NCBI GenBank assembly: GCA_025058595.1 | Contig: JANXEK010000011.1 | Coordinates: 1-40,186 of the forward strand | Length of the DNA: 40,186 nucleotides | Direction: 5' to 3' | Source of the DNA: Candidatus Bathyarchaeota archaeon | Lineage (GTDB): Archaea > Thermoproteota > CALKCG01 > B24 > DRYS01 | Part shown: one piece after another, positions 36,996 through 40,186 of the stretch | How the letters are laid out: each line of letters opens with the position of its first letter | Position numbering within the stretch: position 1 is the stretch's first letter | The notes under the pieces: generated by a model | Databases searched by the model: none | What the model saw: the letters and a program-made list of their open reading frames with translations, nothing else | Told to the model about the DNA's origin: nothing | Program-made: the position numbers and the translations under genes

Positions 36996-37927
36996 CTCGA
37001 TACCACCATATCTACCAGTATAATGAACACTAGCGATGCGAATGGTACCACCACGTAGACCGTTATATCTACGAGCTGTCTAGGTGTTAGAGGTCCTATA
37101 TACCCTCCGGCTAAACCTATCAGTATGGCTACGACGACTATTACTATAGGCATAACGATGAACAGGGTTAGGTAGAATTCTGAGAGGAAATCTAGCGTTT
37201 CGGTTAGATCCTCGATAGAATTCCTATACTTGGAAAATACCTTCTCAGAGAATCCGAGCATATAGCTTTTCATATCGCCGCCGCTCTTGACAACGGTACT
37301 CATACCTCTAAGGAATGTTTGATACATCTTAGATCTAGTCCTATCAGCCTCTCCATCTAGGGCGTCGAGTATATTCAGACCTAGAAACTCTACGCTTCTA
37401 ACTATATTAAGGGCGCTGAACCTTACGTTGTATACATCGCCGATTATAGCTAGCGATGCGAATATCCTCTCTACAGGTATACCCGCCGTGTAGAGTATCG
37501 ACATATATCCGAGCGTATATATGAGGTCGGATTCAAGCCTTCTAGAAAGCTCGCTCGACAAGTATACAGGGTATAGGTAGATCGTAGAGAAGGTTATCGT
37601 AGATGCTACTAGCATCCATACGATTAAAGCTATAATCGAAGCTACTGTACGATCGAACCCTATATGGGAGAGAGGCTTCGCTATAGAGCCTATAAGGATG
37701 GAGGATATGGAAGCTATAGGCTCTACACCTAGCGTCAACCCTGTAGCGAGCGTTATAGCTATGATCGTAGATGCTATCGAAGAGTATAGTATCATGGAGG
37801 CCGTATAATCCCTAGAACTCATATTCATATATGCTCTATCGAGGTTCCTCTGCACGATCCTATTGAACCTACCGAGCCTATCTACCACCGGTTTAAGTAT
37901 AAGGTAGCTAGACTTCATCTTACGCAC
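36983..37927 (-). CDS. Type II secretion/pilus F-family membrane protein (first copy)
   Basis: A 314-residue polytopic protein of the GspF/TadB-like family. It has several helices at 45-125, a cytosolic T2SF segment (SDLIYTLGYMSILYTAGIPVERIFASLAIIGDVY, then GGDMKSYMLGFSEKVFSKYRNS), and C-terminal helices. It forms the inner-membrane platform on which the ATPase acts to assemble a pilus or archaellum-like filament. Its start overlaps the ATPase gene end by eight bases and its end overlaps the second platform gene by 13 bases, so the three genes are coupled. Confidence 0.85.
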   Translation of the reverse strand: MRKMKSSYLILKPVVDRLGRFNRIVQRNLDRAYMNMSSRDYTASMILYSSIASTIIAITLATGLTLGVEPIASISSILIGSIAKPLSHIGFDRTVASIIALIVWMLVASTITFSTIYLYPVYLSSELSRRLESDLIYTLGYMSILYTAGIPVERIFASLAIIGDVYNVRFSALNIVRSVEFLGLNILDALDGEADRTRSKMYQTFLRGMSTVVKSGGDMKSYMLGFSEKVFSKYRNSIEDLTETLDFLSEFYLTLFIVMPIVIVVVAILIGLAGGYIGPLTPRQLVDITVYVVVPFASLVFIILVDMVVSRWRL

Positions 37928-39485
37928 CTATCCTAGCATACCTTAGTATAGATTCAGGATCGTATACATACCTCCTTATAATCTCGGCTACATCGCCGAA
38001 CCCCCTCTTCCCGGTCTTACACATCCATTCGATAACCATCCTCCTCCTCCTAAGCTCCTCCTCGATTCTATCCATAGTATACCCTATACGTGCCGCTATA
38101 CCTTCAAGCGATAAGCATCTACCAGTGTAAGCGAACGTATCGCTCTCAGGCTTCCACCGATAGATTACATTCAGCTCAACCTGATCCCTACCTCTATCGT
38201 AGTCTGAAACCTCTGCTAGAACCTCGGTTCTCCTTATAGGTGTTCCATCCCTCTCGGCTCTACGCTGCACCAGTATGACATCTAGCATAGATATCATACT
38301 CCTAGGTATATTCATAGGTGGGGATTCAAGCCTCATCAAAGCTGATTCTATAGATTCAGCGTGTAGCGTACACATACCTAGATGACCTGTAGCTATAGCT
38401 TGGAATAACGTGTAGGCCTCCTCTCCTCTAACCTCACCTATAATTATATAATCTGGCCTCTGCCTCATAGCCGTTCTAAGTAGATCGTAGACTGTTATCT
38501 CTCCTCCATACATGGTTCTAGGTCTCGTCACAGATCTAACCCAGTTTATATGGTAGAGTTGAAGCTCAGGTGTATCCTCTATGGTAACAATCTTAGCGTC
38601 GGGGTGTATGAAGTTTGAGAGGCAGTTTAGCATAGTGGTTTTACCTGAAGCTATACCACCGCATACGAGTACTGATACCCTATTCTCTACAAGGAACCAT
38701 AGTAGAGCAGCCATATCGGATGTAAGGGTTCCTAGATTCACTAGATCGACTATAGTTAATAGGTCCTTCCTAAACTTCCTTATACTGAAGCTGCTACCAT
38801 GCCTAGTAACCTCGCTACCCAGAGTTAGATGTATACGTGATCCATCTGGTAGGGTAGCCTCTAGTATAGGATCTGCGTAGGTTACCATTCTACCACTCCT
38901 ATAGGCAAGCCTGATTACGAACGAATCTAGTTCACCTGTATCGTAGATTATATTCGTAGGTATGGATTCATAGCTTCTATGCCATACATACACAGGCCTC
39001 CCAGGCCCGCTACAAGATATATCCTCTATACCTGGATCTTTCATCAAAGCATCTATCCTACCGTAACCTAATAGATCCCTGATCAGATAGTACTCTATCT
39101 TCCATAAACCTAAACCTGGATCTACGCCTCTTCTAGCAAGTATACCTCTAACCCTACCCCTCAAATATTCTATAGTCTTCTCGTACCCTCCTATCTCATC
39201 GATAGTCCTATCGATAACTTGTAGAAGCTCCGATCTAACTAGATCCATAATAACCTTCTCCCTATCGGTTAAAGTCGGCTCGATAACCTCGTAGCGTATC
39301 TCGCCGGTTATAGGATTCCTAACTATCATGCCGTATGCATGACCATGTTCAAGCTCGTATACATCCAATACATCCCTACCCTTATACTCCTCGATCAAGC
39401 TGAAGCTAGAAGTCTCGGATGGAATATTAACCTTCCTTCTATACCTCAAAAACCTGGCTAAGACACCGGCTATACCCTTAAACAT
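37920..39485 (-). CDS. GspE/TadA-type secretion ATPase
   Basis: A 521-residue hexameric-type ATPase that powers pilus assembly. The Walker A motif is GGIASGKT at 276-283. The Asp box follows (KIVTIEDTPEL, about 298-308), then Walker B DYIIIGEVRGEE (about 345-356) and the His box GHLGMCTLHAES (about 367-378). The N-terminal region is long and charged, as in archaeal FlaI/TadA relatives. The sensory and catalytic residues are intact. It lies two bases after the upstream gene, and its end overlaps the first platform gene by eight bases. No pilin or prepilin peptidase is in the window. Confidence 0.94.
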   Translation of the reverse strand: MFKGIAGVLARFLRYRRKVNIPSETSSFSLIEEYKGRDVLDVYELEHGHAYGMIVRNPITGEIRYEVIEPTLTDREKVIMDLVRSELLQVIDRTIDEIGGYEKTIEYLRGRVRGILARRGVDPGLGLWKIEYYLIRDLLGYGRIDALMKDPGIEDISCSGPGRPVYVWHRSYESIPTNIIYDTGELDSFVIRLAYRSGRMVTYADPILEATLPDGSRIHLTLGSEVTRHGSSFSIRKFRKDLLTIVDLVNLGTLTSDMAALLWFLVENRVSVLVCGGIASGKTTMLNCLSNFIHPDAKIVTIEDTPELQLYHINWVRSVTRPRTMYGGEITVYDLLRTAMRQRPDYIIIGEVRGEEAYTLFQAIATGHLGMCTLHAESIESALMRLESPPMNIPRSMISMLDVILVQRRAERDGTPIRRTEVLAEVSDYDRGRDQVELNVIYRWKPESDTFAYTGRCLSLEGIAARIGYTMDRIEEELRRRRMVIEWMCKTGKRGFGDVAEIIRRYVYDPESILRYARIGA

Positions 39486-39487
39486 CG

Positions 39488-40186
39488 CTAACCCTTCACT
39501 CTACCGATGAATATATTCCCTCTACGGGTTATAACTTTAACCTCGACCAGATCGTCTGGCACCTTATCGATGATCACATAGCTTTCACCAGGGCGTAGAG
39601 CTATGCATACATCCCTTCTAACCCTGAATCCGGATCTGTACACCTCCCATAAACCTACTATATCCACGGTTACATCACCCGTATTCTGCACCTGGATAAA
39701 GCCTAAACCGTATATACGTCCTGTAAACCTAGCTTCGAAGCTTAAGATACGTATAACGAAGGACTGATTACTCCTAGCGTGTAGTCCTACACGTATAGAT
39801 CCATCCGGATATATGTATGCGGCAGGGTTTGCTACGGTATAGGGTCCGTAAACCCTATCTGAACCAGATACGTTTATACATGCTAGGATACTGCTACCCC
39901 CATCAGATCTTAGCAGGTAGATCGTATGCTCAACCGTTCCGCCTAGATAGACGTATCCCCTATAGTATAGGGCTAGATACCTAGCGGTATACCAATCCAG
40001 CTCGATCCTAACGGATAGGTTAGCTTCATACAATCCGGTCTCCTCGGAGATCACAGCTTCGATAGTCCTATCGACCATGTAAACTATCCTATGCTGAGAA
40101 TCAGCTTCATCCAATCCTGGGAATACTATCCTCTCCCTAGATCTAAGATCCTCCCTCCACCTAACCTCCGTATAGACATCGTAGAA
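39488..40186 (-). CDS. Unknown protein of the pilus operon (5' end outside window)
   Basis: The frame stays open to the window edge at 40186, so the N-terminus is missing; the TTG at 40114 is probably internal. The visible part is beta-rich, with segments such as LSVRIELDWYTARYLALYYRGYVYLGGTVEHTIYLL and GFIQVQNTGDVTVDIVGLWEV, and a final beta run VKVITRRGNIFIGRVKG. The QNTGDVTV stretch looks like an immunoglobulin-like domain that is common in archaeal pilus and surface proteins. No transmembrane or class III signal peptide can be seen in this part. It is coupled to the ATPase gene (two-base gap). It could be a pilin-like or cap protein; this is an inference from position. Confidence 0.5.
   Translation of the reverse strand, partial: FYDVYTEVRWREDLRSRERIVFPGLDEADSQHRIVYMVDRTIEAVISEETGLYEANLSVRIELDWYTARYLALYYRGYVYLGGTVEHTIYLLRSDGGSSILACINVSGSDRVYGPYTVANPAAYIYPDGSIRVGLHARSNQSFVIRILSFEARFTGRIYGLGFIQVQNTGDVTVDIVGLWEVYRSGFRVRRDVCIALRPGESYVIIDKVPDDLVEVKVITRRGNIFIGRVKG

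Overview
The window comes from an archaeon, most likely a thermophilic member of the TACK/Thermoproteota group. The evidence is a G1P dehydrogenase for archaeal ether lipids, a 20S proteasome beta subunit, the FttA/aCPSF1 termination factor, a crenarchaeal-type PolB1 DNA polymerase with its typical N-terminal extension, TATA-box promoters that imply leaderless mRNAs, and a 16S-23S spacer without tRNA. Zinc-ribbon output domains of the TackOD1/NitrOD5 type also fit. The rRNA genes look much richer in GC than the protein genes, which is usual in thermophiles. A genus cannot be named from what I can see. Many genes appear to start with TTG or GTG.

Layout. 1-3.1 kb: the tail of a PfkB sugar kinase, prolyl-tRNA synthetase and G1P dehydrogenase. 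3.2-5.8 kb: the psmB-fttA operon. 5.8-10.9 kb: a winged-helix regulator divergent from an EamA transporter, a three-gene soluble module of a group 4 [NiFe] hydrogenase (small subunit, C/D-fused large subunit, 2x[4Fe-4S] ferredoxin), and a second EamA transporter. 10.95-16.36 kb: an rRNA promoter, a highly structured leader, 16S, a tRNA-less spacer, 23S, and then RNase P RNA, which I identify from its P1, P2 and P4 pairings. 16.5-17.95 kb: a probable nickel module, with a small membrane transporter component, an FmdE-like protein and a convergent NikR carrying all four nickel ligands. A 9-bp inverted repeat with NikR-like spacing covers the transporter start. 17.9-25.4 kb: a KDG-kinase-like PfkB protein, a stand-alone pyruvate-kinase C-terminal-like protein, PolB1, ribose-1,5-bisphosphate isomerase and threonyl-tRNA synthetase with its archaeal editing domain. 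25.4-27.8 kb: a more AT-rich stretch of small regulatory-looking genes: a possible NitrOD5 protein, a winged-helix protein, a possible 13-residue micro-ORF, a tandem Lrp-like regulator and an unlisted 54-residue zinc-ribbon protein. 27.8-36.1 kb: an amidohydrolase, a winged-helix/PD-(D/E)XK nuclease, a DUF354 protein, isoleucyl-tRNA synthetase, HflX and a TackOD1-like zinc protein. 36.1-40.2 kb: a type IV pilus-like operon (two GspF-type membrane proteins, a GspE-type ATPase, and an upstream protein cut by the window edge).

Most of the window is housekeeping. The most interesting points are the nickel/NikR module next to a [NiFe] hydrogenase that lacks its membrane arm, the perfect 36-bp palindrome at the RNase P RNA 5' end, the folded rRNA leader, and the cluster of small regulatory genes around 25.4-27.8 kb. 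I saw no CRISPR array, insertion sequence, tRNA or 5S rRNA.
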